From Candidatus Acidiferrales bacterium (GTDB lineage Bacteria > Acidobacteriota > Terriglobia > Acidiferrales > UBA7541): 44,251 nucleotides of DNA. A program made the position numbers and the translations under genes. The stretch's first letter is position 1; every line of letters starts with the position of its first letter. The notes under the pieces are model-generated. The model saw only the letters and a program-made list of their open reading frames with translations. It was not told the origin of the DNA and ran no database searches. Shown here piece after piece: positions 8,187 to 16,661 of the stretch. The stretch lies in contig JASHPG010000185.1 in the NCBI GenBank assembly GCA_030038275.1, forward strand, positions 1 through 44,251, in the 5' to 3' direction.

Positions 8187-10358
8187 TTGGCCCGAAAGGC
8201 ATCCCCTACCTATTCCATTTGGCGAATCTGGAAAGCGGCAGCAGCTGTGGTATTTGTCTTTTTGTGTGCGCGTATCGCGCCAGCGCAGGCGACTCGCGCG
8301 TTTCCATTTCGCGCGACGAATTACAACGTGGAAGTGATCGTCTCGCCGGATCAAAAGACGATTTCGGCGCAAGCGACCGTAGATTTCGTTGCGAATCAGG
8401 TGTCGCGAACGGTGCTGGTGGAATTGCATCCCGACCTGCGCGTCGCATCGGTGAAGACGACTGATGGCCAGCAGTTGGCATTCGATCGCGATGGACAATC
8501 GCCGCTGCTGCTGAGCGTTGAGTTGCCAGGATCGAAAACACCGGGCGACAAGGTATCGCTCACGTTCGATTATGCCGGTTCGGTTTCGAGCGAGGACGAC
8601 AGCCCCACGCGGGGCGTGCGCTTCGCGTCGGTCGATAAAGACTCCGCGTACCTCTTGTTGCCGGCACGCTGGTTTCCACTGACAAATTATCCCTCCAACC
8701 GCTACACCGGGACTTTCAACATCATCGTGCCCGGCAACTTCGCCGTCACAGGAACGGGCACGGCGGAAGCGCCGCAGATGCGTCCAGGAATTGGGCCGGG
8801 CACTCCGCAGCAGGCATCGTACGTTTTCCATTGCGACCGGCCGTCGCCGGCAGGATCGTTCGTCGCGGGCCAACTGCAACTTTCGCCCGTTTCGGCGCAG
8901 GGCTATCAGTTTTCCGTGTACACGCCGACCGCTTACGCGTCCACGGCTACCGATTATGGAAATACGCTGGCGATGGTGATGAACGACCTGACAGACGAAT
9001 TCGGCGCGCTGAGCGGAAACGGTCCAGGAGCGCCGCACCTGACGGTGGCGCAGATGCCGGATGGGTCGCTCGACGGATATTCCGCGCCAGGGCTGCTGCT
9101 GGTAAGCGCCCGGCAGTGGAGCACGAAGCCAAATGGCGCGCTGCTGGCGCAGCTTGCCGCGGGACAGTGGTGGGGCGATAGCGTGCTGCCGGCGACATCG
9201 AATGACGTATGGCTCACGGATGGATTGTCGCGCTACGCGGCTGCGATTTATTCCGAGCAGGCGGATGGAATCTCCGGCTTGCGCCGCGAGTTGAGCGATT
9301 TCGCGATCGGCGCATTGATGTACGACGACACGGACCCGATCGGGCAGGCGCAGCATCTGGACTCGTACTCGGATCAATACATTTCCGTGGTCGAAAATAA
9401 AGGCGCGATGGTGTTCCACATGCTGCGCTCGGAAATGGGCGATGACGCGTTCACGTCGCTGCTGCACGATTTCTACGCGCAGCACGCGGGAAAGACCGCG
9501 TCGATTGACGAATTCGAGCAGATGACAGCGCAAAAACTCCCTCCAGCGAAGCCGGATCAGCCAAAAGTGAATCTGCTTGCCTTTTTCTCGCAGTGGCTGA
9601 ATTCGACGGGCATTCCGGAGTTCAATCTGGAATACATTGTGTATCGGACGACCAAAGGATTCAAAGTCGTCGGCAAAATTCATCAGCCGCTGGATACGTT
9701 CCGGATGCCGGTGGACGTGCGGGTGCAAACCGAAGGAAATCCAGTGGACAAGAGCATCATGGTGGATGGGACGGCCACGGAGTTCGAGGTCGATACGTTT
9801 GGACGGCCAGTACCGGATGGAATCAGCATTGATCCAAACGATGCGTTGCTGAAATCCAGTCCCCAGCTACGCGTGCGCGCAACGGTGGCGCGCGGCGAAT
9901 CGTACGCGGCGGTCGGGAAATATTACGAGGCCGTGCAGCAGTATCAGCAGGCGCTGGAGATCAAGCCGGACTATTCGCTGGCGCATTTCCGCGAGGGCGA
10001 GGCTTTCTTCTACCAGAAGAATTACCAGGCGGCGGCGAACGCGTTCCGTTCCGCGCTGGGCGGCGATTTGGATCCGAAGTGGACGGCGGTCTGGAGCCAC
10101 ATCTACATCGGGAAAATTTACGATTTGCTCGGGCAGCGCGAACGCGCGGTGAACGAATACAGCCTGGCGGAGCACACGCACGACGATACCGCCGGCGCTC
10201 AGGCGCAAGCCGCGACGTACATCAAGAGTCCTTACAAGAGCGACAACGTGGCGCCACCCACTTCGACAGGCTTGGCGGCAGTTCCCGCCAAGCCGGCGAG
10301 CAGCGCTCCGTCGCAAAGCAACGAGCCCGTCCTGAAGAGGCGCGCGGATAGTAATTAG
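8187..10358 (+). CDS. Secreted M1-peptidase-like protein with inactive site and C-terminal TPRs
   Basis: Translation probably starts at TTG 8187: GAGGT lies 8 nt upstream, an in-frame stop is at 8166, and a good signal peptide follows (cleavage after about residue 34, IAPAQA). Residues 40-480 follow the M1 aminopeptidase layout. The zinc motif HExxH-x18-E is recognisable by position only: residues 322-326 read QLAAG (just before QWWGD) and the third ligand, exactly 19 residues after the last, is D345 in WLTDG. The YEKGA-type motif reads ENKGA, so the catalytic Tyr is also missing. Residues 575-665 contain tetratricopeptide-like repeats, and the C-terminus is Pro/Ala/Ser-rich. Probably a non-catalytic binding or scaffold protein of the periplasm. 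Confidence 0.85.
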   Translation: MARKASPTYSIWRIWKAAAAVVFVFLCARIAPAQATRAFPFRATNYNVEVIVSPDQKTISAQATVDFVANQVSRTVLVELHPDLRVASVKTTDGQQLAFDRDGQSPLLLSVELPGSKTPGDKVSLTFDYAGSVSSEDDSPTRGVRFASVDKDSAYLLLPARWFPLTNYPSNRYTGTFNIIVPGNFAVTGTGTAEAPQMRPGIGPGTPQQASYVFHCDRPSPAGSFVAGQLQLSPVSAQGYQFSVYTPTAYASTATDYGNTLAMVMNDLTDEFGALSGNGPGAPHLTVAQMPDGSLDGYSAPGLLLVSARQWSTKPNGALLAQLAAGQWWGDSVLPATSNDVWLTDGLSRYAAAIYSEQADGISGLRRELSDFAIGALMYDDTDPIGQAQHLDSYSDQYISVVENKGAMVFHMLRSEMGDDAFTSLLHDFYAQHAGKTASIDEFEQMTAQKLPPAKPDQPKVNLLAFFSQWLNSTGIPEFNLEYIVYRTTKGFKVVGKIHQPLDTFRMPVDVRVQTEGNPVDKSIMVDGTATEFEVDTFGRPVPDGISIDPNDALLKSSPQLRVRATVARGESYAAVGKYYEAVQQYQQALEIKPDYSLAHFREGEAFFYQKNYQAAANAFRSALGGDLDPKWTAVWSHIYIGKIYDLLGQRERAVNEYSLAEHTHDDTAGAQAQAATYIKSPYKSDNVAPPTSTGLAAVPAKPASSAPSQSNEPVLKRRADSN

Positions 10359-10394
10359 AGCAGGCGCTGGATTAGATTTGGCTGTCGCGGGCCG

Positions 10395-10931
10395 CTATTC
10401 GGCGGACGCGCTCTTCGGCCCGATTCCGGCAAAGACCTCCTGAAAAATCGAAAGCACTTCTTGATCGTAAAGCACGAAATAGATTTTCTCGACGGTAGTG
10501 TTCCCTTCCAGGTGGCGCAACGCTTCGCGGAGCATGATTTCCGCGCACTCGTGCAACGGAAATCCGGCGATTCCCGTTCCCACCGCTGGGAAGGCGACCG
10601 TTTTCAGTCCTTGCTGCGCCGCGATCCGCAAGCTGTGCGCCGTTGAGCTGCGTAGCGTGAGCGCCGACGTGCGCCCACCGAGCTCCATGCTGGCGGCGTG
10701 AATCACGTGTCGCGCCTTTAATTTTCCGCCAGAAGTGATCGCCGCACCGCCCAGCGGGATCGCGCCGATCTCATCGCACTCCGCCTGAATTTGCGGACCG
10801 CCTTTGCGTCGGATCGCACCGGCAACTCCGCCGCCGAGCTTCAGATCGTTGTTAGCGGCGTTGACGATTGCGTCCGTGTCCATTTCGGTGAGGTCGCCTT
10901 GCAAAACTTCGATGTGGTCGCGCGCGCTCAT
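10395..10931 (-). CDS. Macrodomain protein (O-acetyl-ADP-ribose deacetylase / ADP-ribosyl hydrolase type)
   Basis: A 178-residue single macrodomain, the usual length for bacterial MacroD/YmdB-like enzymes that bind ADP-ribose and remove acetyl or ADP-ribosyl groups. GDLTEMDTDAIVNAANN at about 12-28 and the GGGVAGAIRRKGG loop at 33-45 form the ligand pocket; the PAVGTGIAGFP phosphate loop lies at about 115-125. Its ATG overlaps the stop of the upstream dehydrogenase-like gene by 4 bases, so it is the last gene of a coupled minus-strand run. It converges on the M1-like gene with a 36-bp gap. Confidence 0.93.
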   Translation of the reverse strand: MSARDHIEVLQGDLTEMDTDAIVNAANNDLKLGGGVAGAIRRKGGPQIQAECDEIGAIPLGGAAITSGGKLKARHVIHAASMELGGRTSALTLRSSTAHSLRIAAQQGLKTVAFPAVGTGIAGFPLHECAEIMLREALRHLEGNTTVEKIYFVLYDQEVLSIFQEVFAGIGPKSASAE

Positions 10932-11548
10932 GAAGTGTGGGCTTTCTGGATGGCTGCCGGCTCATTCGCCGGCTCACTTTCGATGCTGGGCGCCAGCACC
11001 AGCTTACGCGCAAAATTCTCGCACGTTTGGATTGTGCAGTCGCTGGTCTTCGGCGCACGGACGATTCGAAGCACGCGATTGGACGCGGAATCTGTAAAAC
11101 GAAATCCGACGCACCGCTCGGGGCAGTTCGTCATCTCCGCCAGATCGGCGACGGAAATTGCCTGTGCGGTGGTGGCGAGGATTGCGTGCGGTTTCGCAAA
11201 CTTATCAAAGATTGTGAATATCTCGAGCTGTAGCTCCACATCTTCGGGAGCGGCTTCGATCAGCACGTCCGCAGCGCGTGAGACATCGTCAATCGAGTGG
11301 ACCGTAGCGAAATTAGCCGCGACCGCATTGCGGCCAATAACGCCGAGTTGGCCATGCGCGACGGCGGAATCCAATGCGCTGCTTATGTAGGCGCTTGCAT
11401 CGGCTAGTCGCGCAGATGAGACGTCCTCAAGTATCACGCGGTATCCACCGAGCAGAGCATAAACGGCGATTGCCCTGCCCTTCGAGCCTGCTCCGACGAT
11501 GCCAACGGTCGCAGCGTACGGTTCAGTCATAGCCGTGGCGCCTGTCAT
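10928..11548 (-). CDS. 3-hydroxyacyl-CoA dehydrogenase N-domain protein, probably non-catalytic
   Basis: A Rossmann domain of the 3-hydroxyacyl-CoA dehydrogenase family with GAGSKG at residues 19-24 and an acidic residue (D42) at the end of beta-2, consistent with NAD binding. At 206 residues it contains only the NAD domain; the C-terminal helical dimerisation domain of the active enzyme is absent. The catalytic His of the G-x-H-F-F-N-P motif is replaced (G148-F-R150-F-T-D). It therefore probably does not act as a dehydrogenase. Its start overlaps the stop of the ArsC-family gene by 4 bases and its stop overlaps the macrodomain gene, which argues for co-production of all three. Confidence 0.8.
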   Translation of the reverse strand: MTGATAMTEPYAATVGIVGAGSKGRAIAVYALLGGYRVILEDVSSARLADASAYISSALDSAVAHGQLGVIGRNAVAANFATVHSIDDVSRAADVLIEAAPEDVELQLEIFTIFDKFAKPHAILATTAQAISVADLAEMTNCPERCVGFRFTDSASNRVLRIVRAPKTSDCTIQTCENFARKLVLAPSIESEPANEPAAIQKAHTS

Positions 11549-11931
11549 AGAGCGGCGATTGCCTCTTCGTCGAATCCCAAAATGATGCGCTTGCCTGCAA
11601 CGATGAGAGGCCGCCGGATCAAGTTCGGTTCCTCGGCCATCATGCGGACCGCTTGTTCTCGAGTTGGAGGGTTGATTTTCATATTTTTGCGGCGGAAGAG
11701 ATCGTTGCGCGAATTAAGAAATTGCCTGTAATCCCGCGTGCCAATCAGGTGGTCTAGCTCGGTGGCAGTCAAGCGCTCCTTGGAAAGGTCACGGAAAGCG
11801 AGTTGGAAACCGCGCTGCTCAACGAACTGTCGAGCTTTTCGGCACGTCGTTCACGTGGGCTTATGAAAGAACAGGGCTGTCTTGACCCGAGCGCCGTTTT
11901 TCCGCGCCACACTTCGTTTTCGCATCGCCAT
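11545..11931 (-). CDS. ArsC/Spx-family protein with predicted selenocysteine (UxxC)
   Basis: Read through one in-frame TGA (11851-11853), the gene gives 128 residues. The start is ATG 11931, with GGAG 6-8 nt upstream. The N-terminal core reads FFHKPT-U27-TTC30-RKARQFVEQRGF, which matches the C-x-x-C-RKA active-site start of ArsC/Spx/YffB thiol proteins with Sec in place of the catalytic Cys. After it come FRDLSKERLTATELDHLIG, NPPTREQAVRMMAEEP and LIRRPLI, all family landmarks. A 7-bp hairpin with loop AGUUC follows the TGA (separate entry). Without readthrough only a 75-residue C-terminal piece would be called. Redox chemistry is expected, but the substrate (arsenate or protein thiols) is not decided by sequence. 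Confidence 0.85.
11817..11835 (-). promoter_or_regulatory. Predicted bacterial SECIS hairpin of the ArsC-family gene
   Basis: In the mRNA, GCUCGAC pairs with GUUGAGC (7 bp, one G-U) around the 5-nt loop AGUUC. The loop begins 22 nt after the UGA and has G as its second base, as expected of bacterial SECIS elements read by SelB. A lower helix (GCCG with CGGU) may extend it across an internal loop. It lies inside the coding sequence. Confidence 0.75.
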
Positions 11932-12104
11932 TATTCGCTCCAGGCCGCCGCGTGTCTATTTGACATACTTCGCGCGGCTGAAATTCGAGATCCGCGCGGC
12001 ACTTCATCCAGCCCAATTTTGAGCAGGAGCCATTGCGAATTGCAAGATATGAAAGCCCCGGTAGAACTCGCGTCGGCACAGCTGAAATACGTCGAGAAAA
12101 GAGT

Positions 12105-12935
12105 CTAGTGCCCGCAGAATTTCGGCGGACGCTTCTCAAAGAAGGCGGCCAAGCCCTCGGCGCAATCGTCGGTTAGAAAACAGTGCGCCTGAAGCCGGTT
12201 TTCTTCATCGAGGGCTTCTTCGAGCTGCCGGTGAGCATCACCAATCATGATGCGCTTCACGTCTCGAAGAGCTAGCGGCGGGCCAGCGGCCACGGCTTGC
12301 GCGAGATCCTGGGTTTCTTGCTCAAAACGATCGTGGGGGCAAACCCGGCAGACGATGCCGATGCGGCAGGCCTCCGCCGCGGATATCTGTTCCGCAGTGT
12401 AAAACAGCTCCGACGCACGCGCCAGACCAACCAGTCTCGGCAGGAAAAATGTGGCGCCGAAATCCGGAAATAAGCCGATGCGGCTGAACGCCTGCGTAAA
12501 AATCGCCTTCTCGGAGGCGATCCGCAAGTCGCACGCCAACGCCAAACTCATTCCGCCGCCCGCTGCGGGACCATTCACCGCGGCGATCACCATTTTGGGC
12601 ATGGTTGCGATGGCCAGGCAGAGCTCTTTTCCCAGCTTCAGCAACACTTCAAGATCGTGGACGGATTTGCGCGAACGCGCTTCGCGAATGTAATCGAGGT
12701 CACCTCCAGCGCAGAACCCGCGGCCCACGCCCGTAATCACAACGACCCGGACCGCTCGATCGTCGCTCACGCGAAGCAGCGCCTGCACGAGCGCTCCGCA
12801 CATTGCGGGATTAAACGGATTCAATTTTTCCGGGCGGTTCAAACGCAAGGTGACAATCGCGCCGGATCGCTCCTCCAAAACGAGCGGGGTTACGGATTGT
12901 TGCGCGATGCTCATCGAAGCATCCGCTCCCTGCAT
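12105..12935 (-). CDS. Enoyl-CoA hydratase/isomerase (crotonase) family protein
   Basis: A crotonase-fold protein that would act on an acyl-CoA, most simply hydrating an enoyl-CoA in beta-oxidation-like degradation. GRGFCAGGDLDYI (about residues 69-81) and AAVNGPAAGGGMSLALACDL (about 115-134) are the two oxyanion-hole segments. The usual second-half helix follows at FTQAFSRIGLFPDFG. The frame opens at 12935, but the Met at residue 8 (MSIAQQ) is an equally good start. It is 173 bp upstream of the ArsC-family selenoprotein on the same strand. The acyl substrate is not predictable. Confidence 0.9.
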   Translation of the reverse strand: MQGADASMSIAQQSVTPLVLEERSGAIVTLRLNRPEKLNPFNPAMCGALVQALLRVSDDRAVRVVVITGVGRGFCAGGDLDYIREARSRKSVHDLEVLLKLGKELCLAIATMPKMVIAAVNGPAAGGGMSLALACDLRIASEKAIFTQAFSRIGLFPDFGATFFLPRLVGLARASELFYTAEQISAAEACRIGIVCRVCPHDRFEQETQDLAQAVAAGPPLALRDVKRIMIGDAHRQLEEALDEENRLQAHCFLTDDCAEGLAAFFEKRPPKFCGH

Positions 12936-12959
12936 TCCAATTCGGAACCCCCAGTGCCC

Positions 12960-13472
12960 TTAGTCTTTCAGGTTTTTTAGCAGATCGGCGAGCTTTTTGA
13001 AATATCGCTTCTTCACCGCAAGCGTAGCACCGGCATTCTGGCTGCTCGTGGACGGAAGGACGAAAACAGAAGCTCCGTACAGTTGTTCCTTTTGCAGGCC
13101 GAGCTTGCAGGCGCGCCCGGTGAACTTCTCGTAGGCTGTCTTGCCGTTGAAGGCGATAACGCGCGGGTGCAGGTCTTCCAATTTCTGGGCCAGCAGCACG
13201 CGGCCCTCGGCGAACTCCTGCCGTTCGATTTCTTCGATCCCTCGAGTGGGACGTTTAACCAGATCCGTCATTCCAATGCCGAATTCGATGATCCTGCGGT
13301 CCTCGTCGTAGCTGAGAGGTTCAGGAATAACGCCGGTTTCGTAGAGCAAGGGCCAAAATGAATTGGCGCGGCCGGCATAATAATGCCCCACGCGCGCGGA
13401 GCGGTCGCTGGGATTGATTCCCACCAGGACCATTCTCATCCCTTTTCTTAGATAATCTGGAAGAGTCCGCAT
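12960..13472 (-). CDS. mug: Mug/TDG-type mismatch uracil-DNA glycosylase
   Basis: A 170-residue member of the Mug/TDG uracil-DNA glycosylase family, which removes uracil or thymine mispaired with guanine. Motif 1 is GINPS at 18-22, with N20 as the residue that positions the attacking water; GHYYAGRANSFW follows, as in the family. The second motif near the C-terminus reads LPSTSSQNA. The C-terminal end is Lys-rich. No clear ribosome-binding site precedes the ATG at 13472; the Met at residue 12 or 14 is an alternative. It lies 24 bp upstream of the crotonase gene. Confidence 0.9.
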   Translation of the reverse strand: MRTLPDYLRKGMRMVLVGINPSDRSARVGHYYAGRANSFWPLLYETGVIPEPLSYDEDRRIIEFGIGMTDLVKRPTRGIEEIERQEFAEGRVLLAQKLEDLHPRVIAFNGKTAYEKFTGRACKLGLQKEQLYGASVFVLPSTSSQNAGATLAVKKRYFKKLADLLKNLKD

Positions 13473-13653
13473 GTGCAGTTAGAGTATCTGACTTGGAGCG
13501 CGAACGAACGGATCGTTGTGCAGCCCGTTGCCCAGTCGGGTACGTCCCAACCGTTAGATATGAGCGAGTCCGGTCCAAGCGGCGAGGACGCGGATTTTCT
13601 CCCACGGAGACGGATGACAAGCTGTGCTAACATCTAGCTCTCAGAGCCGAACA

Positions 13654-14292
13654 ATGAACTCGCCAAAGCTTAATCCGACGCAGCCGACGTTCTTGCCGTC
13701 GCACGTAGTCAAGGACGACGAACCGGCCCTGGTGGGCGCGGCGAAAGCCGGTGACATCCAGGCCTTCGAGACCCTTGTCAGCCGCTACGAGCGAAAAATC
13801 TTTCGTCTAACGCAAAATATCACGCAAAATCGCGAAGACGCCGAAGATGCGATGCAGGAAGCCTTCCTGAAGGCGTACGAGCACCTGGGCGATTTCCAGG
13901 GCAATTCCCGTTTTTATACCTGGCTCGTGCGCATCGCCGTGAACCAGGCGCTGATGAAACTGCGCCGTCGCCGCAACAATATCGTTTCGCTGGATGAAGA
14001 GGTGGATACCGGCGAGGATACGATGCCGCGTGAAGTGGAGGACTGGGGCCCGTCGCCGGAAGAACGATATCAACAATCGGAACTCGGCGATATTCTCTCG
14101 AAGGTGATCGGAGAACTCGATCCGGCATTCCGAATCGTGTTCCAACTCCGGGACATCGAACAATTGTCCACGGAGGAGACGGCGGAGGCGCTGGGGCTTT
14201 CGGTTCCCGCGGTGAAATCGCGGTTGTTGCGCGCGCGGCTCAAGTTGCGCCACAATCTCAATCACTATTTTCGGCGAGGGGCGACCACGTGA
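13654..14292 (+). CDS. ECF-type RNA polymerase sigma factor
   Basis: A sigma-70-family factor of the extracytoplasmic-function type. Region 2 spans about residues 25-100 (AFETLVSRYERKIFRLTQNI, then AEDAMQEAFLKAYEHL and the YTWLVRIAVN core). Region 4 spans about 140-205, with the helix-turn-helix STEETAEALGLSVPAVKSRL. An acidic linker (DEEVDTGEDTMPREVED) separates them. The ATG at 13654 is preferred; an in-frame GTG at 13624 would add 10 residues. The stop overlaps the start of the next gene by 4 bases, the usual arrangement for a sigma factor and its anti-sigma partner. Confidence 0.93.
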   Translation: MNSPKLNPTQPTFLPSHVVKDDEPALVGAAKAGDIQAFETLVSRYERKIFRLTQNITQNREDAEDAMQEAFLKAYEHLGDFQGNSRFYTWLVRIAVNQALMKLRRRRNNIVSLDEEVDTGEDTMPREVEDWGPSPEERYQQSELGDILSKVIGELDPAFRIVFQLRDIEQLSTEETAEALGLSVPAVKSRLLRARLKLRHNLNHYFRRGATT

Positions 14293-14525
14293 AGTGCAAG
14301 GACATCGTTAAGGAACTGGCCGATTACCTGGACGAGGACCTAGACTCCTCTCTCCGGGCCTCCATCGAAGAGCATTTAGGCAAATGCAAGGACTGCCGTC
14401 TCGTAGTCGATACGACGAAGCAGACCATCCAGATCTACTGCAATTCCGAACCAGCGCCTTTGCCTGCCGAGACTCGAGTAAAACTTCACGACGCGCTAGC
14501 GAAACGCTTGCATCACCAGGTCTAG
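14289..14525 (+). CDS. Small zinc-finger (ZAS) anti-sigma factor
   Basis: A 78-residue soluble protein with the anti-sigma zinc-binding pattern: an early Cys (C3), then EEHLGKCKDC with H-x3-C-x2-C at about residues 28-35. Proteins of this zf-HC2 type bind and hold the ECF sigma encoded just upstream. There is no membrane segment, so any signal must be cytoplasmic, for example the redox state of the zinc ligands. The ATG overlaps the sigma factor stop (ATGA). It converges on the ornithine cyclodeaminase-like gene with a gap of only 4 bases. Confidence 0.88.
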   Translation: MKCKDIVKELADYLDEDLDSSLRASIEEHLGKCKDCRLVVDTTKQTIQIYCNSEPAPLPAETRVKLHDALAKRLHHQV

Positions 14526-14529
14526 TTAC

Positions 14530-15525
14530 TTACAGACTTCGGCCTTCCGCCGCACGAGCCTCATCGCGCCAGATCGGTACTTCCCTTCCAATTCCACGCT
14601 CGCAGGCAATTTCATAAACGCGGCCCGCCGTGACCACGTCTTCGATTGCAATTCCATTTGACTTGAAAAGCGTGATTTGATCGGGACTCGCGCGACCCGG
14701 AATTTTGCCGCTTACCACTTGAGCCAACTCGCGTACGCGAGCCCACTTTGATGCGTCATCTCCGAACGCATTGATCAGATCGCCCGATTCGCGGCGAGAT
14801 TGCTCCGGAGAGTCGGCCGCTATGATGTCGGCATGGTTCACCGTATCGGCGTCGATTTCGGACTTGTGCGCCACGTTTATTCCGATGGCGTTGATGTGCG
14901 CACCTCGCTCGATCCATCGGCCTTCAACCACCGGACGGGCGGAGGTCGTGGCAGTGCAGATGACGTCCGCGCCGCGAACCGCTTTTTCCGCCGTGGCGAC
15001 CGGATTGACCGCAACTCCGATCCGGGCGGACATCTCCATGGCGAATCGCTCCCGGTGCTGTGGGTCGCGGCTGTAGGCGCGCACTCGTTGCAGGTCGCGA
15101 ACGCACGCAACAGCTTCGAGTTGCGTGCGCGCTTGCGAACCTGTGCCAATAATCGCGGCCGTTCGCGAATCCGGGCGAGCGAGAAATTTTGTGGCCACGC
15201 CGCTCGCCGCGCCGGTGCGAATCTGGCCAAGGTAATCCGCTTCGATCAGCGCGGCCATGTCTCCCGTTTCCGCGCTGATGAGAGGGATGATGAACCGCGC
15301 CGAGCCCTTGGCAATCGAGTAGATCTTCAGGCCGAGGTAGCCGCCCTCGGAATCCGCGGCAGCCATGTAGTTGAGGATGGTCTTGCCGGGCACATGCAAT
15401 CGCTGGCGCGAATGATTCGTCGCTGAACTGGCCGCCAAACGGCGAAAGGAAATCTCAACCAAGTCGATGGCCATCGGCATGGTGAGAATTTGCCGCACAT
15501 CCGCTTCCGTGAGATATAGCGCCAT
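14530..15525 (-). CDS. Ornithine cyclodeaminase / mu-crystallin family protein
   Basis: A 331-residue member of the ornithine cyclodeaminase/mu-crystallin family: NAD(P)-dependent enzymes that include ornithine cyclodeaminase, alanine dehydrogenase and ketimine reductase. The dinucleotide loop is IGTGSQARTQ (about residues 125-134) and the substrate-side LGLKIYS and GQIRTGAASG motifs precede it. HINAIGINVAHKSEID follows, as usual. AAAGGAGG lies 9 bases upstream of ATG 15525 and fixes the start. The exact substrate cannot be assigned from sequence. Confidence 0.9.
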   Translation of the reverse strand: MALYLTEADVRQILTMPMAIDLVEISFRRLAASSATNHSRQRLHVPGKTILNYMAAADSEGGYLGLKIYSIAKGSARFIIPLISAETGDMAALIEADYLGQIRTGAASGVATKFLARPDSRTAAIIGTGSQARTQLEAVACVRDLQRVRAYSRDPQHRERFAMEMSARIGVAVNPVATAEKAVRGADVICTATTSARPVVEGRWIERGAHINAIGINVAHKSEIDADTVNHADIIAADSPEQSRRESGDLINAFGDDASKWARVRELAQVVSGKIPGRASPDQITLFKSNGIAIEDVVTAGRVYEIACERGIGREVPIWRDEARAAEGRSL

Positions 15526-15608
15526 CGCCGCAAACCTCCTTTGAGCCGTCGTGCATCTGCGGATTACTCAGGGCCGCATTGCGCCACTTCAAGTTAACAG
15601 AACTGGCG

Positions 15609-16661
15609 TCAGAAGTTGATGCGGTATCGCAGGACGCGCCCTTCCGGTGTGTCCAACACCAGAAATTCCTTACGCGGGCTTACGGCGATCGGCGGCGCCG
15701 GCCTGCGGCTCTGGCCGAGTTCGGGCGTGAGGTCGGAATCAGTTTTCAGCGTCCCATCCGTATTCCACACGTGCAGCATGTGACCGTTATCATCCATCGC
15801 AAAAACGAACTGGCTCGAAGCGGCAATCTGGTCGCTCAATTTTCTTCCCGCGCCATTCGCTCCGGCCTCGATTTCCGACAGAAAGTGGCCGTCGCCGTCA
15901 AAATGCAGGATGCGATTTGCCTCGGGATCGACGAAATACAGCGACCCATCCGGCGCGCCCGCCATGGCAGCCGCGCGGATTCGTTGGTTGGGAACGTTCG
16001 CGGCCGGTTGCCACTCGCGAATCAGGCGAAAGCGCGACGTGTACGTGTAAACCCTGCGAAGCTCGGAATCGAAAACGTAGATGCGGCCATCATCGTCCAC
16101 ACTCACATCGAGCGAGTTTTTGGCATTAACGCGCAGCCCGCCGCGCAGCGAACGCAAGCGGATTCCACTGGGCAAATAAATCGTGACGGTGCCGCGCGCG
16201 GCATCGGTAACGTAAATCGCTCCGCCGCTGTCAATGGCGATCGATTGCGGCGCCTCCAGCGCGGGATCCTGAAACGAAAGGTGCGGCATGCCGTCTGGTC
16301 CGAACTTGTGAACGAAATGGCTGCCGTCGTCCGCTAAGTAGATGTCTCCAAGCGAGTCTGTGGCAATGCAGGTCGGGTCGTCCAATTGCCCCGGACCGCT
16401 GCCCTTCGCGCCCCATTGGCCAATGTACGTTAGCGGCGCCACGATACCGGTCTGCGCCTCCACACGAGCAGGCCCTTGCGAGCACCCTGCAAGTCCGAAT
16501 GCCCCCAGAAGGAGCGCCATAGCTACAGTTCGCCCCAAGGCTGTCAACTGTCGCGCAAAACCCTGGCGTCTGAAGGCATGAGTTGCCACACGACGTCGCG
16601 ATAAGTCTGGAATTTTGTCGCGAAAATTGGCGAGGAAATCGATCGGACGAGAACTAACCAT
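15609..16661 (-). CDS. NHL-repeat beta-propeller lipoprotein
   Basis: An exported protein made mainly of NHL-type repeats, in the style DPTCIATDSLGDIYLADDG, APQSIAIDSGGAIYVTDAA and SLDVSVDDDGRIYVFDS. At least five blades are visible. A hydrophobic stretch ending LAGC resembles a lipobox, so the protein may be anchored to a membrane. That stretch is unusually far from the first Met (about 55 residues), so the true start may be further in; ATG 16661 is used because an earlier ATG (16688) overlaps the upstream gene more deeply. Propellers of this type bind proteins or sugars; no enzyme motif is seen. Confidence 0.8.
   Translation of the reverse strand: MVSSRPIDFLANFRDKIPDLSRRRVATHAFRRQGFARQLTALGRTVAMALLLGAFGLAGCSQGPARVEAQTGIVAPLTYIGQWGAKGSGPGQLDDPTCIATDSLGDIYLADDGSHFVHKFGPDGMPHLSFQDPALEAPQSIAIDSGGAIYVTDAARGTVTIYLPSGIRLRSLRGGLRVNAKNSLDVSVDDDGRIYVFDSELRRVYTYTSRFRLIREWQPAANVPNQRIRAAAMAGAPDGSLYFVDPEANRILHFDGDGHFLSEIEAGANGAGRKLSDQIAASSQFVFAMDDNGHMLHVWNTDGTLKTDSDLTPELGQSRRPAPPIAVSPRKEFLVLDTPEGRVLRYRINF

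Noticed and set aside
8028-9728. Long minus-strand open frame (566 codons) opposite the M1-like gene.
   Set aside because: Its Arg/His/Gln-rich product matches no family and arises from the codon bias of the plus-strand gene.
10928-11548. A frameshifted full-length 3-hydroxyacyl-CoA dehydrogenase.
   Set aside because: No C-terminal dehydrogenase domain is found in any frame downstream; the macrodomain gene starts directly at its stop.
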